64,000 nt of DNA, from the NCBI GenBank assembly GCA_027704905.1, contig CM051000.1:9715072-9779071 (forward strand). The letters run 5' to 3'. The notes under the pieces are model-generated. The model ran no database searches, was not told the origin of the DNA, and saw only the letters and a list, made by a program, of their open reading frames with translations. Below, piece after piece: positions 10,123-20,338 of the stretch. How positions within the stretch are numbered: the stretch's first letter is position 1; each line of letters opens with the position of its first letter. Source of the DNA: Muraenolepis orangiensis (taxonomy: Eukaryota; Chordata; Actinopteri; Gadiformes; Muraenolepididae). Both the position numbers and the translations under genes were made by a program.

Positions 10123-10747
10123 TGTGGTGGAAATCTACGTGAATAAGAAGGCAAATTATCTATTTTTTGAAGAAGTTTGAAGATTTATCAAGCAAGCAGA
10201 ACACAATGAACAAATGCAAGTAGACAAGTGGCCAAACAGACATATAGACAGACAGTCAGACAAACAGACAGACAAAGCTTTGTCGGGAGCCCCGAATCCT
10301 ATGAGGTGAGGATAGGGAAGTCCACCGTAATGCTGGCAACACTCAGTATTTATCCCTTCTTAGGACTGCCCCTAAGACACTGTCTTTCACTCCAATGATG
10401 CAAGTCTTGACCACCTGGCTCCACCACCCCCATCTCCAGCACGGGACAGAGGAACTCTCGTGCAGACAGAGGAAGCCAGAGGTGTTGAACCAGGAGCGGC
10501 CAAGCCTTTGATCCAGCTCAATAGTTGTATGCCAACCCCCCTTCAACAGCTGTAGGCTGCAATAGCCACTGTCCCCCGCTGTGAGATAAACATTATAGTT
10601 GGTCAAACAGGATAAGAAGAAGACAAGACCCCTCAGGACAATAGGACAAAAGGGGTGATAGGGGGAACAACATTTGCATTCTCTACTAGAACCCTGAGGT
10701 CAATAAACAGGTAGATAGAAGGGACAACATATGATTTTTCCATTACA
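10123..10747 (+). mobile_element. Solo LTR, duplicate
   Basis: Duplicate of 4422-5046; GTGT flanks at 10119-10122 and 10748-10751 are preserved. Confidence 0.7.
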
Positions 10748-10751
10748 GTGT

Positions 10752-10958
10752 AGAGGATAATCTGGTGGTTCACAGTGTTGAAGACAGAGACAGGTCCAGA
10801 CAGGTCCAGGTGCATCAGGACCAAGGAGAGCGAATTCGCTCTAGCAACATGGAGCGACTTCGTCACTGCCAGAAGGGCAGTTTCTGTCGAGTGACCTGCC
10901 TTAAAACCAGATTGGGTGGGGATCCAAGAGGCAGTTCTGGTGTAGATACAAGGACAAT
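10752..10958 (-). pseudogene. L2 reverse transcriptase fragment, duplicate
   Basis: Duplicate of 5051-5257 with the same frame and no new lesion. Confidence 0.75.
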
Positions 10959-10966
10959 TGGTTAAA

Positions 10967-11246
10967 GACACATCACTCAGTTAACTCATGTGAGGCTGAC
11001 TCATCACTCAGTTAACACATGTGAGGCGGACACATCACTCAGTTAACACATGTGAGGCTGACGCATCACTCAGTTAACACATGTGAGGCTGACGCATCCC
11101 TCATTTGACACATGTGAGGCTGTGGCATCACTCAGTTAACATATGTGAGGCTGACGCATCCCTCATTTGACACATGTGAGGCTGTGGCATCACTTAGTTA
11201 ACATAGGTGATGCTGGCACATACCTCAGTTAAAACATGCAAAGTTG
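10967..11246. repeat. 31-bp minisatellite, duplicate
   Basis: Same unit order and copy number as 5266-5545. Unchanged copy number in a minisatellite argues that the duplication is recent. Confidence 0.9.
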
Positions 11247-11466
11247 ACGCAGTTTGATAATCGTGTAAAAGTGTACCTCACAGACAAGGTACAAGACATA
11301 GGGCAAGCAGTTGGTTTCCAAATCCTTCCTCAGCATTGACATTGAACAGCTGTCCGTTAAATTGCAGGAATTGTTTGCATTACCTACGGGCGTTGACATT
11401 GAGATTTTTGAAATGCTAAGTGACATTGAATTGAAGACCAAGAGACTAGGAATTTTGGTCACTTGT
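11247..11466 (+). pseudogene. Possible hAT-like transposase fragment, duplicate
   Basis: Duplicate of 5546-5765. Confidence 0.35.
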
Positions 11467-12228
11467 TAGTAGAGGTGTCCACTGATTGTGATGTGTCTGA
11501 AGGCCTACTTTGGCTCCACATACGTTACGTAGGTCGTCTTGACGTGAAGCTGAGTTCCAGATCCCCCACTTGGGTTAAAAATAATTTGAGTAACCTCAAG
11601 ACATACATATAACAGAGTTACTCTACATGCTTCTGGTCCAAGAAGAGGATTTGTCACTACAGATTCAAAGACCTCTAGGCTCTAGGCTCATGGCTGTTGG
11701 TTGTAAAGATAAGCAGGAGCCCTGACCTCACCCCAACCACACCTCATGCTCTCTCACACACTTCCCCATTCCCAAGAAGACACACACAAGACTTTTTTTT
11801 TTCACCTAATGAGGTAAACCACACACCATTTGGGACAGGACGAGCTCCCAGACCCCTCACGAGGATGATCAACAACATTGGATTAGTGGAAAAACAGGAA
11901 GGAAGGACCTGTATGGAACCCGCCTGTTATGTGGAATCATTCAAGAAACTGTATTCTTTCTATATTTGCCCATACAAACCCCTTTCTCTTTCTGACAATG
12001 ACCTATGACCTATCAATGGTGGGGGTCATAAAACGGTGACCTGTGACCATCCTAAGAAATCATGTGAAGAGCCCCTCACTCAAACATACACTTCTACCCA
12101 CTCACATTCTCTTCCTCTCCCTCTACTGTACTTGCTATTAGCTCATCATCTTGTTTATTTCTTTGATAATGCATACCTTGAAAGTTGCTTTAAGTCTTTC
12201 ATCCATGGGGTCATCCTTGCTGGGTATC
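11467..12228. other. No gene recognised (duplicate of 5766-6517)
   Basis: Same content as copy 1. The two CTCF-like motifs follow at 12229-12242 (minus) and 12297-12310 (plus). Confidence 0.4.
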
Positions 12229-12486
12229 CTGCCATCTAGTGGCATAGTTTAGAACAGGGCAAGTAAGTTTGGCCATGGGCCAATTGTTTTTCTGAGCCAC
12301 TAGATGGCGGGCTAGAACATGATCAAAAGCTAATTTAAGTAATTGATTGTTAAAACATGTGACACGTTCTATTGCTTTGACTTTTCTTTAGAAACATTTT
12401 AATAAATTTCCCGCGTTGCACGTCGGAAATGTCGCTAGTCAACTAACAGCTTGTTTTGTAAAGTACTGTTCTAGTTAACTAGGTAG

Positions 12487-13596
12487 CAGTGGCGGCCGGT
12501 GACATCCGAAGTAGGAGGGGCGCAGGGGTAAATCATTTTTTTTAAATCATATCTGCTGTGCAATACCGGATTTTCCCAGACGGTGGCGCCATTTCTCCAT
12601 GTAAACGACCGAGAGGGCGAATTAAAGAAATAAAAATAAAAAACTATACATAATATAAATATAAACCTCACTGTTACTCATTCTACTCTGTATTGTATAT
12701 ATGTATATTGACTGAACATTCCTTTACTTACTGCTTAATTTATTTTTTTACTTACTTTATTTTTACTGTATGTAGCACAATCTCAGGGGCTCATACAGAA
12801 ACAAGCATTTCATCATAAAGTATTCTGTATTTTGTTGTGACAAATAATGTGCACGTGTCCACGATAAACTTACAAAACCCCAATCCACACCGTTTACATA
12901 CAAATGACACAAGCTGCATGTTTATACAGCAAGACCAACATTTCTTATCCCCTTTACTTTACGTTTACATCGTCCACAATAAAAATAAATGTAAAACTAT
13001 AACCGGGACAACAAAAACGTACCTCTCCTCAGACAGCAAGACGCGAACTGAGAGCAGAGCAGTACAGGCTTTACAAATAAGGTTCAACTAGGCTACAATT
13101 GAATGGCGCATGCGTGACTGGTTTTCTTTGCTCACGCATTCACGCATGCGCCACTCAATTTGCTCACGCATGCGCCACTCAATTTGAGTCGCGCATGCGT
13201 GACTGGTTTCTTTGTTCGGGCGCAATAAAATGCGCTCCCACAGATCGTATTTAGGACCCTTGATAGGCTACATTTAATTGCTTGATCCATTTTCATTGGC
13301 CGCTTGCGCGCAGTGACGCGGAGATCCTGGGCGCACCGCTGGTGCGCCCAGGTTTGGAGGTAGGTACCAGATTTCTATGAGAGTGACGTCAATGACAAAC
13401 GAGGGGGGAGAATAGCACGCACAAAACAATGATTTATATTTGCTATATTAACGTTATTGTGCATTTTAAACACAAACATACATAAAATGAGTAATTATTA
13501 TTCATTTTAAACATGTTTAGTTTATTATTATTTTTTTTTTCCTCTCTCAACCAGGTGGGGCGGCGCCCCTGCGCCCCTATGGACGAGCCGCCACTG
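12487..13596. mobile_element. Non-autonomous hAT element, longer duplicate
   Basis: Same TIRs and CTAGGTAG flanks (12479-12486 and 13597-13604) as copy 1, but 1110 bp long. The additional 111 bp (13218-13328) lies between two GGGCGCA heptamers at 13218 and 13329; copy 1 has a single heptamer at 7516. This copy therefore keeps the ancestral form. Confidence 0.88.
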
Positions 13597-13757
13597 CTAG
13601 GTAGCAGTGGGGATTACTAGTGTTCTAGTTAACTAGGTAGCAGTGGGGATTACTAGTGTTCTAGTTAACTAGGTAGCAGTGGGGATTACTAGTGTTCTAG
13701 TTAACTAGGTAGCAGTGGGGATTACTAGTGTTCTAGTTAACTAGGTAGCAGTGGGGA
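13597..13757. repeat. 36-bp minisatellite, about 4.5 units
   Basis: TGTTCTAG at 13621, 13657, 13693 and 13729 gives an exact 36-bp period. The last unit is truncated at GGGGATGACTC, the right edge of the duplication. Confidence 0.92.
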
Positions 13758-13869
13758 TGACTCACCCAATCCATTGCACTGACTAGCGAGTTTGTGTTGT
13801 GATTCTCAACAACGTTGAAACGTATTTCCGTGTTTCAAATGAAAAGTCAGCACACCAAAGCATTAGAAC

Positions 13870-13960
13870 TAGGGCTGTCAAAGTTAACGCATGTGATTAA
13901 TCTCGAGACTTTAACGCACACTATTTTTGAGTTTTTAACTCAAATTAATCATATAATCCG
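13870..13960 (+). mobile_element. Fragment of a hAT-type MITE
   Basis: TAGGGCTGTCAAAGTTAACGC and the following AT-rich GATTAAT motifs match the terminal sequence of a very common teleost hAT MITE. Only one end is visible. Confidence 0.5.
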
Positions 13961-14299
13961 GTTTAGACTGAGGAGATGTGGGGGGTGGGGGGGGGGGGGG
14001 GGTTGTGTCGGCCCAAAAGGCATGTTGGCCCACAGTAGGCCAGATGGCCAGTACAGCCCTGGCGGAAAATGTCACTGCATTCTCGATTCGGACATTATAG
14101 CCTATATGTGCGACTGTCGGTCCTGACTGTATTGTAAAAAAAAATATATATATATCAAAATAATATTTTGGGCCAAATATTATTGCTGGCGGGCCACCAA
14201 TGGCAATGTTGCCGACCCGTTTCGAATATCCTTTTTCCACCGACAACAGATACAATGGTTGATTGTCTTCTGTGCAGCAATGTTTGTAGCCCTAACCGT
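13961..14299. other. Low-complexity and unassigned sequence
   Basis: A G-run with few interruptions spans 13979-14002 and a TATATA tract lies at 14143-14154. GGCCCA-rich motifs (14008-14060 and 14170-14200) hint at another DNA-transposon end. No gene. Confidence 0.4.
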
Positions 14300-14423
14300 A
14301 TCTGCTGACATCAACACCAGTGATCTCGCCATGATCCTAGCATTGAGCCAGCTGGTTACTGGAGGACTGCATAAGTTTGATGACAAGCCTGAGAATTATC
14401 GCAGCTGGAAGGCTACCTTTTAG
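14300..14423 (+). pseudogene. BEL/Pao gag-like fragment
   Basis: The frame contains SDLAMILALSQLVTGG and FDDKPENYRSWKATF, resembling the N-terminal gag segment (DUF1759 type) of BEL/Pao elements, where F.G.P..Y..W...F is conserved. It ends in a stop at 14421-14423. The BEL protease pieces downstream on the same strand support this. Confidence 0.5.
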
Positions 14424-14913
14424 AGTACCATTACATAAGGGTGACACATTTTTGCCAAAACTGGACGGTTTTGTCTTTTGCTTTCTACAGTCGCATTACT
14501 TTACATTGTTTGACATTACTTGACATTTCTCCTTATGTCCCGCCTTGTTGCATGGCACCATTGGCCGGCATGCAGGCTACAACTTAAGCCCTGCACACAA
14601 TCGTTGGCCAAACTGCATCTCAATCATTATCCTCAGCACCGGTGCTGGTTGCGATGCACAAGACAGACGTGTCAGCAGGTCTAAGCAGGCAGTGTCCCAC
14701 ACATCACAAGCCGCACCCACTGAAAAGAAGCAGAGGTTTCAGGAGGAGGCTTCCCGAAGACAGAAAAAAGTTAATGTAAGAAAACTTTGAAAGACAAAGA
14801 CACAAAACTGACTTTGTGTGCTTATTATTTCATGGACATTATTATTCTTCATCATGTCTGAAAGACACAGTGGTTTTGTCACCCGGTCCTGCTAATCTGA
14901 AGCTGCAATAAAA
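14424..14913 (+). other. Unassigned stretch within BEL/Pao debris
   Basis: One open frame (14545-14790, 81 codons, lysine-rich end) has no domain I recognise. By position it should correspond to deleted BEL gag. Confidence 0.3.
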
Positions 14914-15437
14914 ATGTATTCCATTAACCGTCGCTGGCCTCTTCCTTCCGCCAATTCCAGAAGATACGAGGGGGAATCTCCTACAACTCTGTGGACCTGT
15001 TCTGGCATAGCAGAAATGTCAAGTAGAAGAGCTTGTGGCTACACAATAGAGTCAGAAGATGGGAAAATGTGCTTTCCTCTCCCTACGCTCATTACTGTAA
15101 TTCTAGTGTGATTATATCCCTAACAACCTTGAAGAAATTCTGATGCCTGATGCTGCACCACTACCATCTGAGGTGTATAGCTGCTGAGATACCACCCCTC
15201 AACCTAGATATAGACCTCCTGCTCATTGGACGGAACCTTCTGAGAGTTCACAAGGTGATAAAGCAGCGACAGAGACAACGACCCATACGTACAGAAGCTC
15301 GACCTGGGCTGGGTTATCATAGGCGATGTGTGCATTGGCAGTGCTCGCAAGCAAGTGCACTAAAAATGGATGCTTTGGATAATGGATGTCCAAGTCTTCT
15401 CACCCCCTGTGTGGTATCAATGTGAAGCAGAACTTAA
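14914..15437 (+). pseudogene. BEL/Pao protease/pre-RT region, frameshifted
   Basis: Conserved BEL/Pao blocks can be read across two or more frames: GYTIESEDGK and FPLPTL (about 15035-15090), then IPPLNLDID and LIGRNLLRVHKV (about 15195-15260), then QKLDLGWVIIGDVCIG (about 15295-15345). They lie between the aspartic protease and the RT in BEL pol. At least two frameshifts are needed, so it is dead. It is split at 15437 by a Gypsy element and continues at 17058. Confidence 0.75.
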
Positions 15438-15613
15438 TGTCACGGTTACGGTGGTTGGCAGGGGGCGTGGCCAAGCCGCGTGGGCTGGCGGCGCACACAC
15501 GCACCTGTCAGCCATCACATTGTCTAATTGCTAATCACCTCACCTGGGGTATATATACTTTGTCTATCCTTTACCCCAGCGTGAGGTTGTTACTTTATAC
15601 TGACCTCACCACT

Positions 15614-15838
15614 ATGGACCCCGGAAATTTCGACCAGTGGATGCAAAATATGCAGGATCTCAATGACATGGGACGCATCGTGGACCTGGCCCCGTTGGAC
15701 CCCGGCCACCTAGCTCTGGTGGACCAATTGGCGCTGGAGCTGAGGGATCACCGGTTAGCCGACCTGGGCCCCGGTGATCTCGAGCGGGTGAGGCACCTGG
15801 TCGATGCCCTGAGGAGCCATAGCAGATCACGGGTTTGA
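15614..15838 (+). CDS. Gag-like N-terminal ORF of non-autonomous Gypsy element
   Basis: An ORF of 74 codons from ATG 15614 to TGA 15838. It begins MDPGNFDQ and contains ALVDQLALELRDHRLADLG, a leucine-rich helical sequence. The element at 25951 begins with the related MDPGDLDLVEQM, so this is the family gag start. The frame is cut by a stop, and related sequence continues in other frames to 16692. The product would at most be a gag N-terminal helix; nothing indicates that it is made. Confidence 0.6.
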   Translation: MDPGNFDQWMQNMQDLNDMGRIVDLAPLDPGHLALVDQLALELRDHRLADLGPGDLERVRHLVDALRSHSRSRV

Positions 15839-16692
15839 GCGCTGCGGAAGCTGGAGAAGGAGTGGAGGGTCATGTTAGCCCAGATGGCCCTCGACAACTA
15901 CCATAAGTGGAAGCCCAGTGTTTGATTCCCAATGCGGACAGTGGGCCCGGGGACTGCAGGTCATGATGGACCACCTCTGGGACCTGACAACCGCCATTAC
16001 TTCCCTCCTCAGAGGGGTCCCCAGCGCCGCGCTGTTCCTGCCTGCCGCTCCGCACCCGCCTGAGGACGTCGCTCCGCACTCGCCAGACGGCGTCGCTCCG
16101 CACCCGCCTGACGACGTCACGCGGCCCCCGTCTGCTGACGCCGCGCCATACCCGCCCGACGACGCCACGCAGCCCCTGTCTGCTGACGCCGCGCCGTACC
16201 CGCCCGACGACGCCACACAGACCCCGTCTGCTGACGCCGTGCCGTACCCGCCTGACGACGTCACGCGGCCCCCCTCTGACAGTGCCGCTTCCCCCCCGTC
16301 TGACAGCGCCGCGCTGCCGACGCCACGTTGCCCGATGCTGTGTTGCCCGACGCTGCCCGTCTGTCGACTACAGAGGGGGTCCAGAGCAGCCCCCAGAGGA
16401 GAATCCAGAGGAGGTCCCGGAGGAGACCCCTAGAGGAGACCCCCGGAGGAGGTTCCAGAGGAGACCTCCAGAGAAGACTCCTACCGACCTGGGCAGAAGG
16501 GGTGGCTCTCTTCCCGGGCCCCGCCCGCCCACCAAATCTCCTCCACCACCCCGGATCATCGACTGGGAGGCAGACGGTCCAGAGGAGCGGGGTTGGCCCC
16601 CGCGCCAATACTGTCTGGATCCGTTCTTTTCCCTTGACTGCCACCGGGAACACCCCTTCAAGCCAGGTTGGACGCCAGGAGGTGCCCGTTGA
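15839..16692 (+). pseudogene. Proline-rich remainder of the Gypsy gag/polyprotein
   Basis: Overlapping frames at 15918-16433 and 16282-16692 carry repeats built on PPDDVT and PSADA (about 16080-16270), then arginine-proline-rich sequence ending just before the polypurine tract. The element at 26050-26748 has the same PSADV-type repeats in one open frame. The frame changes here show decay. Confidence 0.55.
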
Positions 16693-16703
16693 GGGGGGGA
16701 TAC

Positions 16704-17057
16704 TGTCACGGTTACGGTGGTTGGCAGGGGGCGTGGCCAAGCCACTAGGGTATATATACTTTGTCTATCCTTTACCCCAGCGTGAGGTCGTTACTTTATA
16801 CTGCACGTGTTCTTCCGTCTGTTTGGTACCTGTCGCCTGCCTACTACCCGCTCAGTACTACGCACCTCGACATCCCGGTACACAGACTCCTTCCCCGTCC
16901 CGGACTACTCGTCGGTGTACTACCCGCCGGTACTCCGAGGATCGACCTCCCTGTTTACCCTTGTATTTTGTGTGTGCTTTTGGAATAAAGCTGCTCGTAT
17001 CGCTCCACTGTGTTGTTGTCTGCATTCGGGGTCCAATCCACACCCCTCATCGTGACA
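16704..17057 (+). mobile_element. 3' LTR of the non-autonomous Gypsy element
   Basis: TGTCACGG...CGTGACA, 354 bp, with TATATATA (about 16744) and AATAAA (about 16983). The segment 16811-16960 has one copy of the unit that is expanded to a 68-bp minisatellite at 25.1-25.8 and 26.7-27.1 kb. Confidence 0.85.
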
Positions 17058-17168
17058 CTTAAGTCAAATGAGTTACTCGAAGAGCCCCTCCCCATCAACC
17101 TCAAGTTTCAGGCCCATACTCAAGACCCACAGTCTTTAGGAGAAACTGTGCACGGGGTATTCCCACTA
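17058..17168 (+). pseudogene. BEL/Pao pol continuation after Gypsy insert
   Basis: The frame before 15438 resumes after the 5-bp duplication with ELLEEPLPINLKFQAHTQD and QSLGETVHG, up to the minisatellite at 17168. Confidence 0.6.
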
Positions 17169-17257
17169 GTCTGAGGGTTCACTAGTCTGAGGTTTCATTA
17201 GTCCGAGGGTTCACTAGTCTGAGGGTTCATTAGTCTGAGGGTTCATTAGTCTGAGCC
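17168..17257. repeat. 16-bp minisatellite
   Basis: About five units of TAGTCTGAGGGTTCAC/T at an exact 16-bp period. Confidence 0.9.
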
Positions 17258-17880
17258 GTCTGGTGGCGTTGAAAGCGGAGTACATGCAAAGAGACCGATA
17301 TTTGGACAATTTCTGATTTATTTTCAGTGAACGACAACAAATTGTTCATTCACATCTTCCATCAAGTTTGTTCGTTGGCTTTTTTTTATTATTGGTTCGC
17401 AGCTGAATTAAAGTGCCTCGCTGGCAGGATCGTTCCCTGATTCGTCTGTGGAGCAGCATAGGGTATAGGGCTGTAGCCCAAAAGGGTGAAATAAGGCTAT
17501 CTTATTGGTCGAGCTAGGCATCTGAGTTCATCGAGGTGGCGGGATAACAGTTCTAAATCCACCATTTTTGGAGATGTATACTGCGGTAGGGAATGGGGAG
17601 TAAGCATTCCAATGTGTCATTCCTTCAGTTGAAAGAATCAACGAACAAACAAACCACTTAGGAAATAACTGGGAGTCGGGAGTCAACAGATGATTTGTGA
17701 ACAAACAAACAAACAACTTAGGAAAGAACTGGGAATGGGAACGGGAGTCGACAATTTTTGTCATTTCTTTTTATAATTCTTCTTTTATCATTTATAATTT
17801 ATATTTATATTTTTTATGTTTTAAATATTTATATTTTTAATATTTTTAAATATTTATATTTTTAATATTTTTTAAAGTGT
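17258..17880. other. No gene recognised; AT-rich tract 17763-17876
   Basis: Contains two imperfect copies of GAACAAACAAACAA with AACTGGGA (17640-17750) and a long AT-rich run with repeated ATATTTTTAA. No credible ORF. Confidence 0.4.
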
Positions 17881-18234
17881 TGTTGTCAGTGTTTGGAGAT
17901 AAAGCCAAACAGCCATGCACTTTCAACAACCAGGGACCAGTATGTCTTCATTCGCCAGATTGGCTACAGTACTCTACAGTCTGAGTGGGTCTCGGTGGAC
18001 CATCTCAAACCTGCCCATTTGGACCTGGACAGACTGGTTGAACAGGCCTTGCCCCCGCGGCGTGGTAGCCCCCCTGCCAGACCCAGCCCCCTGACCCACC
18101 TGTGCGCACCCTGAGCCCTGCACTAATGCCCCGTCCCTGCCCCTTCACAGGTGAAGCGCAGTCGTTTTGGATGCCGGGTCCGCCCCACGCCGTGTGGGTG
18201 ACCCACTTGGGACATATTGACATTCACTGGACAC
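17881..18234 (+). pseudogene. Gypsy pol C-terminus, interrupted by Harbinger
   Basis: The frame SEWVSVDHLKPAHLDLDR (about 17980-18035) is the conserved end of teleost Gypsy integrase, followed by a proline-rich region and RSRFGCRVRP-like ending (about 18155-18190). Sequence immediately after the Harbinger (22143-22312) continues with an AATAAA and looks like the matching 3' LTR. Confidence 0.65.
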
Positions 18235-18788
18235 TATGGCCGTGTTCCATTTCAGGGTCTGCAGCCTAAAAGGCTGCATTTGAAGGCTGCATACGTCACA
18301 GCAGCCGCGACAAGGCTGTCCCATTTCGTCGGCTCCTTCAAATGCAGCCTTCAAATGCAGCCTTAATTTCCCGAATTTGAAGTGTGCATCGATGCAGACT
18401 TCTGCAGCCTTCGGTGCCAGAATATCCCAGAATGCATTTCGCACCAACCGAACAGAATTGTGGGCCGTGTTCAATTTCAGGACAGAATTTGAGCCCGGCT
18501 AAAATCTGTTTTAGATCTCGCTGTAGCACTGTAATTCAGTCACTTTATTAAATTTTATTATTTGATTAGGCGACAATGTACCTATATAGATTATACATAT
18601 GTTGTCAGTTTATCCAAATAAAGCCTGTTTAGAAATATGCTACGGCGATTTCGGAGATGTCGGGAGCCGCATATGGGAAGCGCTGGCGCGAGCCAGCTGA
18701 TCTCCCAGGCGCTATAAACCTATATGAGGAAGATGAAGATGAAAGAGGAAGAAGGCTCGCGCACTGTTTTGCGCTTGTTTAATTTACA

Positions 18789-19998
18789 ATGGCATCGCAA
18801 AATGAAGCCACCGGAGAAGTGGCTTTTAAATGTAAGTATTGGGTGTCATTTCACTGTAATAGCTTACGATAGAAGTGATTAGAACACTACATTAAAACCT
18901 CACATTTCTATTAAATAGTAATACTTGGAATACTTTACTTTATTGCCCTGAGTCAACACGTTTCTACAGGCCTTCATGTTATTTTCAAACTTTCAAAGGT
19001 TGCCTTATATCTTGCCGAGATTGTGTTGATTTAATACATAATGTATACTTCGTAATACGGACATAAATGGACCAAGATGAAAACATTTAGAAAAGGTTGT
19101 GAGCCTTTCTTTGTTTTCAGACAGTTAAATATCACAAGTCCAGTACAGTTACACACGTGGGGATTGATTACACTAATCAATTACACTGGCTAACTCATAT
19201 GTTGCTACTGAAGCTGCTTCTGCTTGGTGATGTGAGGCAAAACTAACTTTTAACATTTCGTTTTGTTTTAGGGAGCAATGAGCTTACCACCAAGTTTATT
19301 ATAGAAAGGGGGGAAAGTGACGCCCTGTTCACTGGGGCTAAGTTCTCAGCGAGTGTGGCCTGGAGGTAAGGCAACAATAGCCCATTTTTCCTGCTGTGTC
19401 ACCTTCTCCAATCTTCTCAGTTTCCATCCCTGTATTGACATGATCGATAAGTGCTTCCCTTTTGTGATTAGGACAATTCTGGAAAAATTGGACCTGTTGG
19501 CGTTTGTAAAGCCCATGCAGGCCAAAAAGAAATGGGACAACCTAAAAAAAAAATACAAAGTATGTACATTTTGGACAAATTATATTTGTTTGTTTTAATC
19601 ATGCTAGTTAATAAAAGCACTTTTGCTGATGTTGTTAACTGCCATTGTCTCTGCCTTAGGATTGCAAATGTCCAGGTGTGAGTGGGAAACACGCTGCTGC
19701 AACTTGGCCGTGGTTTGTCCTCATGGATGAGGTGTTGGGACAGAGGCATTCCATTGCACCCCCTGTCCTGATTGCCCCCATCCGTCATGACAGACCAGGG
19801 CCAAGTTCAGCAGTGGGTGACCAGCAGGAGGAGGAAAGGGAGCCGGAGCCAGAGCCAGCGCCAGCAAGAAGGAAGAGAGGGAGAGATGAGGACTTTATAG
19901 AGCTGATGAGGGAGGACATGAAATTACAGCGAGAGGCAGAGGAGAGGAAGACAGAACGTCTGTTTACCCTTTTGGAAAGAATTGCAAATCGTCCATAA
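18789..19998 (+). CDS. Harbinger Myb/SANT-like DNA-binding protein (4 exons)
   Basis: Proposed exons are 18789-18831, 19272-19365, 19472-19559 and 19660-19998, giving 187 residues. Donors are GTAAGT, GTAAGG and GTATGT; acceptors are TAG. Exon phases join without a stop. The N-terminal three exons form a Myb/SANT-like trihelix: KWSNELT starts helix 1, followed by KKKWDNLKKKYK before the third junction. The last exon has an acidic, proline-rich middle, RRKRGRD (candidate nuclear signal) and a charged C-terminal helix ending in LLERIAN. In characterised Harbingers this partner binds the transposon ends and takes the transposase into the nucleus. Splice positions are inferred by eye. Confidence 0.85.
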
Positions 19999-20117
19999 TA
20001 TAATAATAAATACAATGAATTTGAATGAGAAGAAATTGTTGAATTGTTTTTCATGTGATTCATTTATTTCATGCATTGATAACATGTACAACTATATACA
20101 AAAAACGATATACAATA

Positions 20118-20174
20118 ATTTGCCGTCGTCCATCGGCTGGATTTGCAGGGCTGGCTATCGATGGCTGCCATGTC
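20118..20174 (+). pseudogene. Inverted fragment of the transposase gene
   Basis: The plus strand can be read FAGLAIDGCHV, matching two blocks of the transposase encoded on the minus strand (FAGLA and AIDGCHV) with the intervening 30-40 bases missing. It lies in the 3' flank of the Myb-like gene, antisense to the transposase exon at 20654-21484. Confidence 0.65.
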
Positions 20175-20338
20175 ACTAAGATATTTTCAGAAGGAGGCAA
20201 GAATAAAATTCCACTTTTTTCCCACCAAAATAAATCTCACCACAATATAAATGGCATATATACCTATTTATATATATATCTATGAATATTTATATATATT
20301 AATAGGAATGATAACTTTCTAAATATTATACTTGCCGG

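Larger units (their letters stand above)
7874..13757 (+). repeat. Tandem segmental duplication, copy 2
   Basis: Near-identical to 2174-7873. It starts inside the 36-bp minisatellite of copy 1 with a 3-bp ACT overlap between the joined ends. It is longer because the hAT element is not deleted and the terminal minisatellite has more units. Confidence 0.95.
15438..17057 (+). mobile_element. Non-autonomous Ty3/Gypsy element with perfect 5-bp TSD
   Basis: The element starts TGTCACGG and ends CGTGACA, with CTTAA at both 15433-15437 and 17058-17062. The 5' LTR (15438 to about 15605) keeps U3 and a TATATATA box but lacks its 3' part and the primer-binding site. The 3' LTR (16704-17057) lacks about 85 bp of U3. 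A polypurine tract GAGGGGGGGA (16691-16700) precedes the 3' LTR. There is no protease, RT or integrase. It interrupts a BEL pol frame. Confidence 0.88.

Noticed and set aside
15875..16264. Minus-strand ORF with glycine/serine repeats
   Set aside because: Antisense shadow of the proline-rich region of the non-autonomous Gypsy element.
17528..17764. 78-codon minus-strand ORF with FPKLFVC/FPKWFVC repeats
   Set aside because: Arises from a short internal duplication in AT-rich DNA; no other support.
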